Shown here piece by piece: positions 6,224-7,446 of a DNA stretch of 7,446 nucleotides. Position 1 is the first letter of the stretch. Each line of letters begins with the position of its first letter. The notes under the pieces are model-generated. The model was not told the origin of the DNA and searched no databases. It was given only the letters and a program-made list of their open reading frames with translations. Origin of the DNA: Acidimicrobiales bacterium (lineage in GTDB: Bacteria; Actinomycetota; Acidimicrobiia; Acidimicrobiales; Palsa-688); NCBI GenBank assembly GCA_030039575.1, contig JASHVH010000419.1, forward strand, positions 1-7,446. The letters run 5' to 3'. The position numbers were made by a program, and so were the translations under genes.

Positions 6224-6245
6224 GCTGGCTCCCGGACGAGCCGGC
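6224..6245 (-). terminator. Hairpin behind the response regulator gene
   Basis: GCTGGCTC (6224-6231) and GAGCCGGC (6238-6245) pair over 8 bp, with one G-T wobble, around the 6-base loop CCGGAC. On the minus strand the hairpin starts one base after the TGA of the response regulator, as expected for a terminator of the two-component operon. It has no following U-run, which is common for intrinsic-like terminators in high-GC actinobacteria but lowers certainty. Confidence 0.5.
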
Positions 6246-6246
6246 T

Positions 6247-6939
6247 TCAGGCCTCCGGCGGCACGAGGCGCCTCTCCATGGCCCAACGGGTGAGCTGGTA
6301 ACGGTTCGTCAGCTGGAGCTTGCGCAGCACGGCCGAAACGTGGGTCTCCACAGTCTTGACCGAGATGTACAGCTCTCGCGCGATTTCCTTGTACGCATAA
6401 CCCCGGGCGATAAGGCGCAGGACCTCTCGCTCCCGAGTCGTCAACTGGTCGAGCTCGGGGTCGAGGTGGGTAGTGGCGGCCTCGGGCGTCTGGGCGAAAG
6501 CGTCCAGGACGAAACCGGCCAAACGGGGGGAGAAAACAGCATCGCCGGCCGCCACCATGGCAATGGCGTCGAGCAGTTCTGGCGTGGAGATCGTCTTCGT
6601 CACGTAACCACGGGCCCCGGCCCGGATGGTGCCGATGACGTCTTCGGCCGCGTCCGAGACAGATAAGGCAAGAAAAAGGATGCCGGGCTGGGACGCGTGT
6701 ACGCTGCGGATGACCTCGGGGCCGCCGCCGTCGGGGATATGCACGTCCACAAGGACTACGTCCGGCGCCGCCTCCAGGATCTCCTGGACTGCGGTGGCCA
6801 CGTCGCCCGCCTCTCCGACGATCTCCACCTGCTGACCCCCGCCCCACTGGCCATCGATCTCGTGGCGGACACCGGCGCGGAACAGCTGGTGGTCGTCGAC
6901 GATGTAGAGCCGCAACGTCTTGTCGCCGGGCGCGCTCAA
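6247..6939 (-). CDS. Response regulator, NarL/LuxR (FixJ) type
   Basis: 230 residues. Seen: an N-terminal receiver with acidic pair D15-D16, phospho-acceptor D65 in V-V-L-V-D-V-H, a switch Ser near 93 in L-F-L-A-L-S, and K115 in G-Y-V-T-K-T; then a linker at about 145-165 and a C-terminal LuxR/GerE helix-turn-helix (L-T-T-R-E-R-E-V-L-R-L at 166-176; E-I-A-R-E-L at 185-190; S-V-K-T-V-E-T-H-V at 193-201). A transcription factor switched by phosphorylation; the regulated genes are unknown. The chosen start is a TTG that overlaps the stop of the histidine kinase gene by 4 bp (TTGA), implying coupled expression. A second in-frame TTG at 6915 would give a protein starting just before R-L-Y-I-V-D-D and cannot be excluded, since neither has a clear ribosome binding site. 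Likely partner: the kinase at 6936-7446. Confidence 0.94.
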   Translation of the reverse strand: MSAPGDKTLRLYIVDDHQLFRAGVRHEIDGQWGGGQQVEIVGEAGDVATAVQEILEAAPDVVLVDVHIPDGGGPEVIRSVHASQPGILFLALSVSDAAEDVIGTIRAGARGYVTKTISTPELLDAIAMVAAGDAVFSPRLAGFVLDAFAQTPEAATTHLDPELDQLTTREREVLRLIARGYAYKEIARELYISVKTVETHVSAVLRKLQLTNRYQLTRWAMERRLVPPEA

Positions 6940-7446
6940 CTCTGGGCCCGCATCGGCAATTTCAGCGCCACTTCCGTGCCATGGCCCGGCGCGCTGCGCA
7001 CCGTGGCCGTCCCGCCATTGCGGCCGACCCGGGCTTTGATCGACTCGCTTATCCCTTTGCGGTCACGGGCCACCGCCGCCGGGTCAAACCCCTTGCCGCG
7101 GTCCCGTACGAACACGGAGATCGCATCCGGCTCGACCTCCGCAAATATCGATACGAGGTCGGCGCCCGACCATTTGGCCGAGTTGACCACCGCCTCGCGG
7201 GTGGCGGCCACGAGCGCCCTGGACCGCTCGTCCAGCGGAGCGTCACCCACCGTTACGACCTCGACCCGTACACCATGGTCGCTCTCGACCTCTTGTTGCA
7301 AACTGGCCAGCGCTTCTGAGACGGTGCCGGGCTCGTCGAACCCCATCGGGCCGCGAGCCGCCCCGTCGAACAACCACGACCGCAGTTGGCGCTCCTGTGC
7401 CCTCGCCAGCCGCTGCACCTGGTGGGGGTCACTGGCCGACCGCTGG
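6936..7446 (-). CDS. Sensor histidine kinase, C-terminal part (5' partial)
   Basis: The frame is open to the window edge, so the N-terminus lies beyond 7446; about 169 residues are visible. Seen: Q-R-S-A-S-D-P-H-Q then R-L-A-R-A-Q-E-R-Q-L-R-S-W-L-F, which matches the second dimerisation helix of actinobacterial PspC-type histidine kinases. There the phospho-His box lies some 15-20 residues earlier, outside this window. The HATPase domain follows: N-box R-E-A-V-V-N-S-A-K-W-S-G (about 7165-7200), G1 box D-R-G-K-G-F-D-P, a K-G-I-S-E-S-I segment and G2 box P-G-H-G-T-E-V. The usual His after the N-box Lys is Trp here. A GTG at 7416-7418 is in frame but falls inside the helix, so it is not the start. 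The stop overlaps the response regulator start by 4 bp. The signal sensed cannot be judged without the N-terminal part. Confidence 0.9.
   Translation of the reverse strand, partial: QRSASDPHQVQRLARAQERQLRSWLFDGAARGPMGFDEPGTVSEALASLQQEVESDHGVRVEVVTVGDAPLDERSRALVAATREAVVNSAKWSGADLVSIFAEVEPDAISVFVRDRGKGFDPAAVARDRKGISESIKARVGRNGGTATVRSAPGHGTEVALKLPMRAQS

Noticed and set aside
6137..6847. A long minus-strand frame rich in Arg, Gly and Pro overlapping the response regulator
   Set aside because: It is a shadow of the response regulator gene in another frame. It has no recognisable domain, while the regulator frame shows complete receiver and helix-turn-helix motifs.
7416..7446. A histidine kinase lacking its phospho-acceptor histidine, since none is seen in the R-L-A-R-A-Q-E-R-Q-L-R segment
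   Set aside because: That segment matches the second dimerisation helix of PspC-type kinases. The His box of that family lies a short way upstream, beyond the window edge, so nothing is shown to be missing.

Overview
The window is high-GC, densely packed chromosomal DNA with short intergenic gaps, GTG and TTG starts, 4-bp start/stop overlaps and TANNNT hexamers placed as for leaderless transcripts. These features, together with a clamp-loader delta' that keeps its P-loop and a PspC-type histidine kinase remnant, suggest an Actinomycetota member. The class Acidimicrobiia is a guess from general resemblance, not a demonstrated assignment.

Layout from left to right. (1) The 3' end of a YcbX-like MOSC-domain gene (+, 1-486). 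(2) A 14-bp tandem repeat array (about 484-653) that fills the whole gap between two convergent stop codons. (3) A secreted protein of unknown function (-, about 659-1681). (4) Divergent from it, a two-gene operon (+, 1772-3067 and 3091-4428) encoding an M16B peptidase pair: the first subunit has the HxxEH zinc site, and the second has lost it but keeps the substrate-binding R/Y motif. (5) Convergent with that, a tmk-holB operon (-, 6132 to 4445): thymidylate kinase, then DNA polymerase III delta', joined by a GTGA overlap. (6) A 114-bp gap holding a terminator-like hairpin, a direct repeat and the likely tmk promoter. (7) A two-component operon (-): the C-terminal part of a histidine kinase, cut by the window edge, coupled through a TTGA overlap to a NarL/LuxR-type response regulator.

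The M16 subunits very likely form one heterodimeric protease. Tmk supplies dTDP for dTTP synthesis, and delta' is part of the clamp loader, so both serve replication. The kinase and regulator form a signalling pair whose target is not visible. No transfer signs, phage genes, insertion sequences, CRISPR arrays, tRNAs or rRNAs were seen, and no gap without a gene exceeds 300 bases. Most of the window is ordinary core genome. The less ordinary elements are the 14-bp array, the orphan secreted protein and the two matching leaderless-type promoters. I did not find convincing evidence of a wholly new system.
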